A stretch of 64,000 nt of DNA from Jeongeupia chitinilytica (GTDB taxonomy: Bacteria > Pseudomonadota > Gammaproteobacteria > Burkholderiales > Chitinibacteraceae). Positions 40,964 to 49,801 of this stretch are shown here, one piece after another. Numbering within the stretch: position 1 is the stretch's first letter; the number at the start of each line of letters is the position of its first letter. Location of the stretch: assembly GCF_014652315.1 (NCBI RefSeq), contig NZ_BMYO01000009.1, positions 78,327 to 142,326 on the forward strand, given 5' to 3'. Below the pieces are notes generated by a model. That model was given only the letters and a program-made list of their open reading frames with translations. It was not told where the DNA came from and searched no databases. Made by a program: the position numbers and the translations under genes.

Positions 40964-42631
40964 ATGAAAGCACCTGCCCCGAGGTCCGGTACCCCCCAGT
41001 CCATGCCACGACGAATTGCCCATCTGCTGTTCCGCAACCCGACGAACACCGGCAGCGGCCTCCCCCAGGCGGAGCCGACCCGCAGCCGGATCTGGTCGCG
41101 CCTGCTCATCTCGGCCCTGGTCGCGCTGACGCTGCCGCTGCTCGGCCTCGGCATCGGCATCCTCCAGGCCCGCTGGCAGCTGCAGCACGAAGCCGACCTG
41201 TCGGTTGCCCAGGCGATCAAGCGGCTGGACCAGATACTGGACAACGGCCGACAGGCCGCCGAAGCGGTCCGGTTCCGGGTCGGCGCGCCGTGCGACAACA
41301 ATGTGCAGAGTGCCCTGCAATGGCAGGTGGCGACGGTTCCCTTCGTCCGTTCGGTCAATCTGGCGATGCACGGCCATCTCTACTGCACGTCGCTGCTTGG
41401 CCCGGTCAGTCAGGATGTCGGACCGCAGAACTATGTCGACGGCCGGCTGCTGCTGATGGCCGGCAACACCACGACGCCGGACGTGCCGCTGCTCGTCGTC
41501 CGCACCCCGGTCGCCGACGGCTCGGTGCTGTCGGTCATCGACGGCCGTTACCTGCATGCGGCACTGCAATTGTCGGTGCAGGAAAGCGATCTGTACTTCG
41601 TCGTCGGCAAGCTGCACATGGACCTGAGCGGCAACGTCAGCGACACGCCGATTCCGTACATGGACGATGCGTTCACACGCCGGACATCCGCCAGACATCC
41701 CTACACCATCATTGCCGGCTCCCGTGAAGGATCGATCGAAACACACCTGTTCAACTACAACCTGCCGCTACTGGTCCTGACCGTCCTCGTCGGCCTGCTG
41801 GCCGGGCTGATCTGTTACCGGCTGCTCGGCCGGCCCAGCTCGCCACGCGCCACCCTGCGGCGCGCACTCGAAGCGAAGCAGTTCGAACCCTTCCTGCAGC
41901 CCATCGTCGATGCGCGCGACGGCCGCTGGATCGGCGCCGAAGTGCTGATGCGCTGGCACCTGCCCGGCGAAGGGCTGATCCGGCCCGACCTGTTCATTCC
42001 GATGGCCGAGCGGACCGGGCTGATCCTGCCGATGACCCGCGACCTGATGCAGCAGGTCGCCACCGTACTGGCGCCACACGCGGCCGAACTGCCGCCGTGC
42101 TGCCACATCGGCTTCAACATCAGCGCGGCGCACTGCCGCGACCCGCAACTGCTCGACGACTGCCGCGACTTCCTTGCCGCGTTTCCGCCCGGTACCGTCG
42201 AGCTGTGGCTCGAACTGACCGAGCGCGAACTGATCGAGCCGACCGAGGACACCGACCTGCTGTTCCAGCAGCTCGATGCGATCGGCGTCAAGGTGGCGAT
42301 CGACGACTTCGGCATCGGCCATGCCAGCCTCAACTACCTGCAGCGCTTCACCGTCGACGCACTGAAAATCGACCAGAGCTTCGTCAAGCGCATCGGTGCC
42401 GACACGCTGTCGGGCCACCTGCTCGACACGCTGGTCGAGCTCGCCACCCGGCTCGACATCGATCTGGTCGCCGAGGGCGTCGAAACCGCGGCCCAGCGCG
42501 ACTACCTGCGGGCGCTCAGCGTGCGCTACCTGCAGGGTTACTACTTCGGCCGGCCGATGCCGATCCACGAATTCATGCCGGCACTGCGCCACCACCGCAA
42601 TGCCGTACGCGATACCGTCGACCACGTCTGA
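40964..42631 (+). CDS. CSS-motif EAL-domain c-di-GMP phosphodiesterase
   Basis: 555 residues from ATG at 40964 (a TTG three codons earlier and an ATG 13 codons later are alternatives). Two transmembrane helices (~42-65, ~260-285) enclose a periplasmic domain with the redox-active CSS-type Cys pair (GAPCDN and YCTS). The cytoplasmic EAL domain keeps its catalytic set: AEVLMRW (EAL as EVL), FNISAAH, ELTERE, IDDFGIGH, KIDQSFV and AEGVETAAQ, so it should be active. In relatives the periplasmic disulfide state sets activity. A terminator follows. Confidence 0.9.
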   Translation: MKAPAPRSGTPQSMPRRIAHLLFRNPTNTGSGLPQAEPTRSRIWSRLLISALVALTLPLLGLGIGILQARWQLQHEADLSVAQAIKRLDQILDNGRQAAEAVRFRVGAPCDNNVQSALQWQVATVPFVRSVNLAMHGHLYCTSLLGPVSQDVGPQNYVDGRLLLMAGNTTTPDVPLLVVRTPVADGSVLSVIDGRYLHAALQLSVQESDLYFVVGKLHMDLSGNVSDTPIPYMDDAFTRRTSARHPYTIIAGSREGSIETHLFNYNLPLLVLTVLVGLLAGLICYRLLGRPSSPRATLRRALEAKQFEPFLQPIVDARDGRWIGAEVLMRWHLPGEGLIRPDLFIPMAERTGLILPMTRDLMQQVATVLAPHAAELPPCCHIGFNISAAHCRDPQLLDDCRDFLAAFPPGTVELWLELTERELIEPTEDTDLLFQQLDAIGVKVAIDDFGIGHASLNYLQRFTVDALKIDQSFVKRIGADTLSGHLLDTLVELATRLDIDLVAEGVETAAQRDYLRALSVRYLQGYYFGRPMPIHEFMPALRHHRNAVRDTVDHV

Positions 42632-42649
42632 GCGGTGCCGACGGCGTGC

Positions 42650-42679
42650 AAAAAGGGATGGCCCGGGCCATCCCTTTTT
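42650..42679 (+). terminator. rho-independent terminator after the EAL gene
   Basis: AAAAAGGGATGGCCC and GGGCCATCCCTTTTT form a long stem with a minimal loop and a T-run, about 20 nt after the stop. Confidence 0.9.
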
Positions 42680-42865
42680 ACTTCCACCACGCCGGTTCTG
42701 GCACCGGCGCTCGCCACGATTCCGGCATGCATCCTCGGGGTGCGCCGCGCCACTTCGACACCTTGCGCGCCGGAAAGGGGCCGAACCCGCACAGCGCACC
42801 GGATACCGGACGAAGACCGTGGTCCCGGCGACGCCGGCCCGTACCGAAAACCGGCCGGCAGCGCG

Positions 42866-44155
42866 TCAGCAGTTGTTCTTCTTGACCATGATCTCGATGA
42901 TCTGCCGGTCGGTCTGCACCATGCTGCCGCAGGCCAGCGCGCACAGATTGTCGATCGACGCGTCGACATCGTCGGCGACGATGCCTTCGTTGCCGGTGAC
43001 GCGCGAATCGTCGAGCGCCATCAGCACCGCCTTGTACGCGGCGGAGCCCGAGGTCGAGACCTTCATCGCGCAGCTGTTCGACGCCCCGTCGCAGATGATG
43101 CCGGCGATGTCGCCGACCATGCTGCAGATCGCCATGCCCACCGCGTCGTAACCGCCGCGCAGCAGCCACGCGATGCCGGCAGCGGCGCCCATCGACGCCG
43201 TCGTCACCGCGCACAGCGCCGACAGTCTGGGCAGCTTGTCGTGAACGTAGATCGCCATCAGGTGCGACAGCATCAGCGCCCGCGCCAGTGTTTCGTCACC
43301 GACGCCGAGATGTTCGGCGACCACCACCACCGGCATCGTTGCGGCAATGCCCTGGTTGCCCGAGCCCGAATTGCTCATCGCCGGCAGCGTCGCGCCGCCC
43401 ATGCGCGCATCCGATGCCGAGGTCGAACGGATCAGGATCTGCGTCGGCAGGTCGTCGGACAGCAGGCCCTTGTGCATCTGCCGCTTGAGCGTGGCGCCGA
43501 TGTGCAGGCCGTAGTCGCCGCCCATGCCCTCGACCGACAGCGCGTCGTTGAGTCGCGCAGCCTCGAGGATGAAGGCGATGTCGTCGAACGGTGCCGTGGT
43601 CGCGAAATCGTAGACGTCGCGGGCGGTGACGCCGGTGAGCGAGTACGCCACCTCGTCGTCGCCGCGACAGGACTCCGCCTCGAACAGCGTTTCGCCGTCC
43701 TTCTCGATCCGCACGACGTGGGTATGTGCATCGGCGATGCACACGCGCACCCAGTGGCCGCCGGCCTCGAGCCGCGCTTCGGCATAAAGGATGTTCGGCA
43801 CGTCGGCGATGCCGACGCCGACCTGCTGCGCGGCCAGCATGGCCTTGCCGGCGGCGACGGTCCCGGCGTCCAGCCCCTTGAGCACTTCGAGCCGCCCGTC
43901 CGGATCGCCACCGAGCGCGCCGACAGCGGCGGCAATCGGCAGGCCGACGGTGCCGGTACCCGGCACGGTCACGCCCATGCCGTTCTTCATCAGGTTCGGC
44001 GATACCTTCGCCACGATCCGTTCCGGAACGGCGCCGAGCTCGCGCCGCGCAATCGCACAGGCCAGCGCCAGCGAGATCGGCTCGGTACAGCCCAGCGCCG
44101 GGGTGACTTCGTGCCGGACGGCCTTGAGCAGGTCCGGCCACAGATGCGTATTCAT
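42866..44155 (-). CDS. cyuA: L-cysteine desulfidase (UPF0597/YhaM family)
   Basis: 429 residues from ATG at 44155, preceded by AAGGAG; the upstream extension is rejected. The motifs fit the L-serine dehydratase alpha-like fold with a 4Fe-4S cluster: ALGCTEPISLA (Cys23), SNSGSGNQGIAATMP and ICDGASNSCAMKV. Family members degrade L-cysteine to pyruvate, ammonia and sulfide. A Lys/Asn/Cys tail (KKNNC) is unusual. A palindrome GTTGC-N5-GCAAC (44278-44292) in the 314-nt gap upstream may be an operator; otherwise I see nothing in 44156-44427. Confidence 0.88.
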   Translation of the reverse strand: MNTHLWPDLLKAVRHEVTPALGCTEPISLALACAIARRELGAVPERIVAKVSPNLMKNGMGVTVPGTGTVGLPIAAAVGALGGDPDGRLEVLKGLDAGTVAAGKAMLAAQQVGVGIADVPNILYAEARLEAGGHWVRVCIADAHTHVVRIEKDGETLFEAESCRGDDEVAYSLTGVTARDVYDFATTAPFDDIAFILEAARLNDALSVEGMGGDYGLHIGATLKRQMHKGLLSDDLPTQILIRSTSASDARMGGATLPAMSNSGSGNQGIAATMPVVVVAEHLGVGDETLARALMLSHLMAIYVHDKLPRLSALCAVTTASMGAAAGIAWLLRGGYDAVGMAICSMVGDIAGIICDGASNSCAMKVSTSGSAAYKAVLMALDDSRVTGNEGIVADDVDASIDNLCALACGSMVQTDRQIIEIMVKKNNC

Positions 44156-44277
44156 GCAAGGCTCCTTGTTACCGACGAGTCTGACTGTTTGCCGGCGTGC
44201 GGCAATCAGGGAAACTAGCGAGGCGATGGTTCGCACCGTCACCGGATCGGGAACCGTCGTCCATCGACAGTCATTAT

Positions 44278-44292
44278 GTTGCCCAATGCAAC
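44278..44292. promoter_or_regulatory. palindrome upstream of cyuA
   Basis: A perfect 5-bp inverted repeat GTTGC-CCAAT-GCAAC lies 123 bp before the cyuA start in a gene-free stretch. It could be the binding site of a cysteine-responsive regulator, but no regulator gene is adjacent. Confidence 0.35.
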
Positions 44293-44427
44293 CTGTTGGC
44301 CGTGACCGTGAATACTTGCCGCGATCGCCGGCAATCGGGCGGCCCGCGTCCCCGCACCGGATGACGTGGCCGGCACCTGGCTGCGCGAAGGCGGCGTGCG
44401 TCCGGCGCCGTCATCCCGCCATCCAAT

Positions 44428-44457
44428 GAAAAAGACCGCCCGGAGGCGGTCTTTTTC
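44428..44457 (-). terminator. bidirectional-looking terminator after the siderophore receptor
   Basis: GAAAAAGACCGCC and GGCGGTCTTTTTC pair around a CGGA loop. A T-run exists on both strands. It lies 13 nt after the receptor stop on the minus strand. Confidence 0.88.
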
Positions 44458-44469
44458 GTCTGCGACCTC

Positions 44470-46584
44470 TTACCAGCGGTAGCGGGCCGATGCGGTGATC
44501 GTGCGTTCGTAGCCGTAGTAGCACCAGTTGATGCTGTTGCACGCGGTGATGTATTCCTTGTCGGTCAGGTTGCTGACGAACAGCTGCATGCGCCAGTCCT
44601 TGATGTCGTAGTGCACCGACAGGTCGACCAGCGTGTAGGGATCGGCCTGCCACTGGTTGGCCGCATCGCCGTAGCTCGAGCCGACGTAACGCACGCCGGC
44701 GCCGAAGCCCAGACCGGCCCAGTTGCCGCCCTGCAGCGTGTAGTCGGCCCACAGCGCCGCCTGGTGCCTGGGCAGCAGCGCCACCTCCTTGCCCAAGGTC
44801 GCCGGATCGTTGCTCTTGGTCACTTCGCTGTCGCTGTAGGTGTACGACGCCATGACGTTGAAGCCGGGGCGGAAGTTGAACTTGCTTTCGAATTCGAAGC
44901 CGCGCACCCGGATCTCGCCCTGCTGCACCGAATGGAACGCATGGTCCGGATCGACCGTCAGCGCGTTTTCCTGCGTGGTCTGGTACAGCGCGGCGGTGAC
45001 CATGTGGTTGGTACCGGTCGGCTGGTACTTGATCCCGCCCTCGTACTGCTCGCCGGTGGTCGGCTTGAAGACCTCGCCGGCAAACGAGCGTTCCAGCGTC
45101 GGCTGGAACGAGGTCGAGTAGGCCACGTACGGCGCCAGCCCCGAATCGAACACGTAGTTCAGCCCGGCGCGACCGGTGAACGCCCGGTCGTCCTGCGAGC
45201 TGTCCTTGCCGCTGAGATTGTCGTGCACGTCGGTGTCGACCCAGTCCTGACGACCGCTCAGGGTCAGTACCCAGCGGTCCAGCTTGATCTGGTCCTGCAG
45301 GTAAAGGCCGAGCTGGCTCTGCTTCTGCGTGACGTCGCTGCTGTTGGCCGGCGTGACGATGTCGGCACCGTAGACCGGATCGAACACGTCGATCGGCGGC
45401 GCAGCGCCGAAGCCCGAGGTCGCGTGGTCGTTGGTCTTGCGGTAATCGAGACCGGCCAGCACCACGTGCTGCAGCGTGCCGGTGCTGAAGCGTGCCTCGG
45501 CCTGGTTGTCGACGCCGAACATCTTGGTCTTGTCGTGCGGCGTGTAGACATAGCGGTTCAGCGTGCGCAGATCGGCCTGCAGGCCGTTCGCGCCGACCAT
45601 GTCGTGCAGCACGTCGGTTTCGGCAAAGCGCAGGTTCTGCCGCACCGTCCAGGTGTCGTTGACGACATGGGCGAATTCGTAACCGATCGACTTCATTTCC
45701 TTGTCGTAACGGTCGTAATCCGGCTCGCCCGGGTCGAACGACGGCGAAATCGAGCCGTTGGGATTGGACAGCAGCGTACCCTGCGCCGGCAGGAAGCCGC
45801 CCGGATTGCCGGTTTCGGCCTTCTGGTAACGCGCGAGGAAGGTCAGCGAAGTGTCGGCATCGGGCTTCCACGTCAGCGCCGGCGCGATGAAATAGCGCTT
45901 GTCCTCGCCGTGATCGATGCTGGTGTCGCTGTCGCTCGCCAGCGCCGTCAGCCGGTACAGCCACGTGCCCTCGGCGTTGAGCGGGCCGCTCAGGTCGACC
46001 GTCGCCTGCTTGTGGTTGAAGCTGCCGATTTCGACGCCGACTTCGCCCGTGGCCGCGTCGGTCGGCCGCTTGCTGACCATGTTGACCATGCCGCCCGGCG
46101 GCAGCTGGCCGTACAGCACCGACGACGGCCCCTTGAGCACTTCGACGCGCTCGAGCCCGTACGGCTCGACCCGGGACTGGCCGGTCCAGGCGCCGTTGGG
46201 CAGCGTCATGCCGTCGAGGAAGAACGCCGGCGTGAAGCCGCGCACCAGCAGCCAGTCGCTGCGGGCATCGGCACCATAGGCGCCGCCGACGACCCCCGAG
46301 CTGTAGCGCAGCGACTGGTCGATGCCCGACACCGCCTGATCCTGCAGCTGCTCCTTGGTGATCACCGTCACCGATTGCGGAATCTCGACCAGCGGGCTGT
46401 CGGTCTTGCTGCCGGTGCGGCTGCGTTTGGCAACGTAGCCGTATACCGGGCCCTGGGCGTCTTCGAGCGCGCTGGCGCTGACGCTGACGGTATCGAGCCG
46501 GGTTTCCTCGGCCCGAACCCCGGCCGCGGCAAATGCCAGCGCCATCGCCGCGATCAGCGGGCGCAGTGTCTGTGTACGATTCAT
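44470..46584 (-). CDS. TonB-dependent siderophore receptor, FhuA/FpvA-like
   Basis: 704 residues from ATG at 46584 (an ATG four codons upstream is possible). A signal peptide ends at GVRAEE. The plug domain shows IPQSVTVITKEQL, VRGFTPAFFLDGM and VEVLKGPSSVLYGQLPPGG, and the barrel ends in an aromatic ITASARYRW. This is the ferric-siderophore class of outer-membrane receptors, energised by TonB-ExbBD. It is the last gene of an operon with a PepSY reductase-like protein. No N-terminal signalling domain is present, so it does not use the FecR/FpvR surface-signalling route. Confidence 0.93.
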   Translation of the reverse strand: MNRTQTLRPLIAAMALAFAAAGVRAEETRLDTVSVSASALEDAQGPVYGYVAKRSRTGSKTDSPLVEIPQSVTVITKEQLQDQAVSGIDQSLRYSSGVVGGAYGADARSDWLLVRGFTPAFFLDGMTLPNGAWTGQSRVEPYGLERVEVLKGPSSVLYGQLPPGGMVNMVSKRPTDAATGEVGVEIGSFNHKQATVDLSGPLNAEGTWLYRLTALASDSDTSIDHGEDKRYFIAPALTWKPDADTSLTFLARYQKAETGNPGGFLPAQGTLLSNPNGSISPSFDPGEPDYDRYDKEMKSIGYEFAHVVNDTWTVRQNLRFAETDVLHDMVGANGLQADLRTLNRYVYTPHDKTKMFGVDNQAEARFSTGTLQHVVLAGLDYRKTNDHATSGFGAAPPIDVFDPVYGADIVTPANSSDVTQKQSQLGLYLQDQIKLDRWVLTLSGRQDWVDTDVHDNLSGKDSSQDDRAFTGRAGLNYVFDSGLAPYVAYSTSFQPTLERSFAGEVFKPTTGEQYEGGIKYQPTGTNHMVTAALYQTTQENALTVDPDHAFHSVQQGEIRVRGFEFESKFNFRPGFNVMASYTYSDSEVTKSNDPATLGKEVALLPRHQAALWADYTLQGGNWAGLGFGAGVRYVGSSYGDAANQWQADPYTLVDLSVHYDIKDWRMQLFVSNLTDKEYITACNSINWCYYGYERTITASARYRW

Positions 46585-46657
46585 GATGAAGCTCATTTCC
46601 CTGGGATTGCAGTGATGAAGGCCGCCTCTGCGGGCGGCTGAAAACGAATCCGTGCGG

Positions 46658-48208
46658 TCACGCCGCGGCCAGCGTCCAGACGCTGTTGGGCTGACCCTGC
46701 CGTGCACGCCGCCGGCAGGCGCGGGCCAGCGCGACGAAGCCGGCCGCGAGCACCAGCCCCATGGCATCGACGCCGAACACCGCCCATTCGCCGCGCGCGG
46801 CGGTCACGAACAGGTGGTCGCCGGTGGCGATGCCGTTGGCCAGCGGAATCGCCGCCGACAGCACGGCCGCGGCATTCAGCAGATCGATCGCGGCCTGCGC
46901 CGGTGGTCGACGGAAGGACCAGCCCAGCAACAGTGCGAAGGTGGCGAAGCAGGCCGCGCGCGCCCAGACGGCCGGATCGGCACCGGCCGCATGGGCCGCC
47001 ATGGTGGCGACAAAGGCGGCCGAGATGGCCGCGCAGCTGCCGATGCACACGCCGGCGGTGGCCTGCGCCATGCGCCGTGCCTTCAGCGGCTGCGCCGGCG
47101 TCTGGCGCTTGCGTCGCGCCTCGATCCACAGCAGGTTGCCCGAATAGAACAGGAAGGCGCCGCCAAGGCCGAGCACGAAATACAGCCACTGCACCAGCAC
47201 GCCGCCGAAACTGCCGAAATGCACGCCGTAGGCGCCACCGAGCACCGCCTGGTTGACCGTGCGCTGCCCCGGCACTTCGAGCTTGAGGACGTCGCCGGTG
47301 ACCATGTCGAGGCCGATGCCGCCATAGGGGCCGAGCGTACCCGGCGACGCCCCGCGGATCTCGACCGTGGCATTCCGGTCGCCGTAGTTGATGAAGCGCA
47401 GCCAGTTGGCCTCCATGTCCGGCGCCACCGCATGTATCTTTTCCAGCAGTGCAACCGGGGACAGCATGGCCGCAGGCCGGCCGGCCGGCGCCCGCGTGAC
47501 GGCAGCACTGGTTGCGGTCTCGAACTCGCCCGCCAGCCGGCCCCCGGCCACGCCCTGGTCAAAGACCGCGAACACGAAGCCGTACAGGCAGAACAGCGCG
47601 CCGGTGATCGCGAACATCACGTGGAAGGGCAGGCTCAGCACGCCGATGACGTTGTGCGCGTCCTGCCAGAAGCGCTTGAGGTTTGCACCCGGCCGCAATG
47701 CGTACAGGTCCTTCAGCAACACCGGCAGGTGCACGATCAGCCCCGACACCAGCGCCAGCCCGTACAGCAGCGACACGATGCCCATCACCCAGATGCCGGC
47801 GACCGGCAGGCCGAGCGAGAAATGCAGCGTGTTGACGAACTCGGCGAGGTCGGACTGCGGCGCGACGGCGCTGCCGCGTCCGATCTCCGCCAGTGCACGG
47901 TGCTGCCATGCACCGGCCGGCGCATCGAACCACCACGCAGTCAGTGCCGGATCGTGCGCGGACGGCAGCATCATCGCGAACTGGCCCTTCAGTTCCGGAT
48001 GGGCAGCATGGAAGGCCGCGATGCGCGCGCCGGCGTCGTCGATGCGCTCGACCGTGGCCTGCCGCATGGCCGGCGTCTGCCAGACGGCGAGCTCCTCGTG
48101 GAACACGGTGATCGCACCGGCGTAAAACGCAATGAACAGTGCAAAGCCGGCGATGATGCCGCTCCAGGTGTGCAGTTGCTTGTACAGACGCAGCGAAGCG
48201 GATTTCAT
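46658..48208 (-). CDS. PepSY-associated TM helix protein, siderophore-iron reductase-like
   Basis: 516 residues with about eight membrane helices. The family pattern is LYKQLHTWSGIIAGFALFIAF at the start with the conserved His, NTLHFSLGLPVAGIWVMG and FWQDAHNVIGVLSLPFHVMF, and HFGSFGGVLVQWLYF. These His residues are typical haem/iron-linked ligands of PepSY_TM proteins (FpvG-like) that reduce ferric siderophores in the periplasm. It starts 4 nt after the preceding small membrane gene and lies 73 nt before the receptor gene. Confidence 0.9.
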   Translation of the reverse strand: MKSASLRLYKQLHTWSGIIAGFALFIAFYAGAITVFHEELAVWQTPAMRQATVERIDDAGARIAAFHAAHPELKGQFAMMLPSAHDPALTAWWFDAPAGAWQHRALAEIGRGSAVAPQSDLAEFVNTLHFSLGLPVAGIWVMGIVSLLYGLALVSGLIVHLPVLLKDLYALRPGANLKRFWQDAHNVIGVLSLPFHVMFAITGALFCLYGFVFAVFDQGVAGGRLAGEFETATSAAVTRAPAGRPAAMLSPVALLEKIHAVAPDMEANWLRFINYGDRNATVEIRGASPGTLGPYGGIGLDMVTGDVLKLEVPGQRTVNQAVLGGAYGVHFGSFGGVLVQWLYFVLGLGGAFLFYSGNLLWIEARRKRQTPAQPLKARRMAQATAGVCIGSCAAISAAFVATMAAHAAGADPAVWARAACFATFALLLGWSFRRPPAQAAIDLLNAAAVLSAAIPLANGIATGDHLFVTAARGEWAVFGVDAMGLVLAAGFVALARACRRRARQGQPNSVWTLAAA

Positions 48209-48212
48209 TGGC

Positions 48213-48470
48213 TCAGCCTCCCAGCGTCCGCGCGGCGCTCAATGCGGCGAACGCCGCGAGCGTCGCCAGCGCCAGCGAGCCCCAGGCGCGCGGCGCGCTG
48301 CGGAACAGCGGGCTGGCGGCGACCACGGCCAGCCAGACCGGCAGGATCGCCAGCATTCCCGGCACCATGCCGTCCTGCCACGGCCCGGGCCAGGCGTACA
48401 GCACCGCACCGACGGAAAAGGTGGACAGCGGCAGGCCGAGCACGGTCGCGGCGATCAGCTTGCCCCACAT
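48213..48470 (-). CDS. small membrane protein of siderophore operon (DUF3649-like)
   Basis: 85 residues from ATG at 48470, overlapping the stop of the upstream gene (TGATG). Three hydrophobic spans include AATVLGLPLSTFSVGAVLYAW and ILPVWLAVVAASPLF. Small proteins of this kind (DUF3649-like) accompany PepSY_TM proteins in iron-uptake operons, probably as subunits of the reductase complex. Assignment to the named family is tentative. Confidence 0.7.
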   Translation of the reverse strand: MWGKLIAATVLGLPLSTFSVGAVLYAWPGPWQDGMVPGMLAILPVWLAVVAASPLFRSAPRAWGSLALATLAAFAALSAARTLGG

Positions 48471-48727
48471 CAGCGGCGCTCCGGCACCAGCAGCGCCAGG
48501 TAGGGCAGCGCAACGCTCGTCAGCATCATCACCAGCAGTGCGGCGACCAGCCCGGACGCGACGTCGGCGGCGCCCATCCAGACGCCGGTCCCCGCGATTG
48601 CCAGCAGCACGGCCAGGCGGCGCGAACGGCGGCCGGCGCTCCGAACGGCGAGCAGCCGCTGCTGCGGCGACGACAGGTAAGCCAGCGACGCGGCGGTCAG
48701 GCACAACAGGAAAGCGAGTGCGGACAT
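48470..48727 (-). CDS. DUF3325 family small membrane protein
   Basis: 85 residues from ATG at 48727. Three hydrophobic helices, with the short SSPQQRLL stretch after helix 1, fit DUF3325, a family found with PepSY_TM and TonB-receptor genes. It is the first gene of the operon (DUF3325, DUF3649-like, PepSY, receptor) and lies behind a Fur-like site. Its stop overlaps the next start by one base. Confidence 0.78.
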   Translation of the reverse strand: MSALAFLLCLTAASLAYLSSPQQRLLAVRSAGRRSRRLAVLLAIAGTGVWMGAADVASGLVAALLVMMLTSVALPYLALLVPERR

Positions 48728-48775
48728 GATGTTGGCAAGAAAGTTCAATACAGGATCGAATGCGAATGCTAACAC

Positions 48776-48796
48776 GATCGATTCTCATTAACATTT
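48776..48796 (-). promoter_or_regulatory. Fur-box-like site upstream of the siderophore operon
   Basis: On the minus strand AATGTTAATGAGAATCGATCG resembles a Fur box, with GAGAAT and ATCGAT in register. It is placed 50-70 bp upstream of the first start codon. The match is weaker than at exbB. Confidence 0.45.
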
Positions 48797-49283
48797 CTAG
48801 GCTGTAAGCAGCCACTGACGCAGCACGGCAGCCTGCAGGCATCGGGACCGCCCGTCCCTTCCGCAGAAGGCGAACGGGCCGAGGCTCGGCGCGCAGCACA
48901 CGATGCTCGAAGCCCGGTACAGGGCGCTGCGGCTGGCACGTGGCGACATCGCCGAGCGCACTCGCGCGCCCGGCCGCGCCCGATGGCTGCTGCTGACGGC
49001 CGGTCAGGCCGGATTGGCGGAAGGAGCACGCCGGCGTCGCGCCGTGACCTTCAACCGGCTTGCAAGGGAGAGGGAAGCCGAGGGCCCCGGTGCGAACGCG
49101 ATGATTGAAATCCGGCTGTGCGACCGTGAAACCGTGGTGCGCACCGCCCGCGAGTTGAAGCCGCCGTTCGACGAGGCCGTAGCAAGCCGGACACACGCCA
49201 ATCCAGGGGCGGCGGCGCCATGGGGCGGCGCTCCGGATGCCGCGCAGCCTGCCGCAACGCGGTACGCTCGTCCGTGCCAACGA
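48797..49283. other. gene-free stretch between the siderophore operon and YkgJ gene
   Basis: About 490 bp hold no frame with a recognisable protein. Open frames exist on both strands only because G+C is high; their products are rich in Arg/Ala/Pro and match nothing. The segment has no repeat copy, no tRNA-like element and no hairpin with a U-run apart from the terminator at its right end. It may be decayed coding sequence. Confidence 0.5.
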
Positions 49284-49307
49284 AAAGACCGCCCGAAGGC
49301 GGTCTTT
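49284..49307 (-). terminator. terminator downstream of the YkgJ-family gene
   Basis: AAAGACCGCC-CGAA-GGCGGTCTTT is a stem with T-rich flanks on both strands, 22 nt beyond the minus-strand stop. Confidence 0.8.
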
Positions 49308-49329
49308 ATTCACGGGGGGTGTCGGCCGC

Positions 49330-49590
49330 TCACGGTGCGGTCGCGTGCTCGAGTTCGGTCAGCCAGGCCAGCGCATGCAGGCGGTCCGGACCGCACATCG
49401 CGGCCTCGGCCTGCAGCCCGCCACACACGGCCGGGCGCGCCGGATCGGTGAAGATCGCGCAGCGCAGATCGTCGGTCAGCTGGATGCACGGTACACCGGC
49501 CGGTTTGCCGTCGGGCATGCCCGGAATCGGGCTGGTGATCGACGGTGCAATGCAACACGCGGCACAGGCGGGACGGCAGGAAATCGGCAT
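49330..49590 (-). CDS. YkgJ-family cysteine-cluster protein
   Basis: 86 residues from ATG at 49590; the upstream extension has no family match. Cysteines are arranged as ISCRPACAACC, VPCIQL, RCAIF, AVCGG and MCGP, as in the YkgJ (UPF0153) family of presumed Zn or Fe-S binding proteins. The segment GMPDGKPAGVPCIQLTDD is a family hallmark. Role unknown. It is divergent from the DUF2298 pair by 211 bp. Confidence 0.87.
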   Translation of the reverse strand: MPISCRPACAACCIAPSITSPIPGMPDGKPAGVPCIQLTDDLRCAIFTDPARPAVCGGLQAEAAMCGPDRLHALAWLTELEHATAP

Positions 49591-49801
49591 GGCCGCGATT
49601 GAACCGCAGCCGCCTGTCGCGGGCAAGCGGTCCTGCCGGGCGGCGGGCTGTTGCGGCCACGCGATTGATTGTAAGCTCGCTTCCAACGTAGTGGCAGCAA
49701 CGACCGCTACGACAAAAGCAGCTGACATGCGCCGGCCCTCAAATGGCCGCGTCGGCCGCGCTAAACAGGCCGGGCCATGACCCGTGCCAGGGATGGAAGA
49801 G

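Noticed and set aside
48812..48818. GCCACTG, as in the cobalamin riboswitch
   Set aside because: The B12 box and other conserved blocks are absent nearby and no cobalamin gene follows.
48903..49451. 182-codon plus-strand frame
   Set aside because: It runs through a rho-independent terminator and antisense to the YkgJ-family gene, with a basic low-complexity product.
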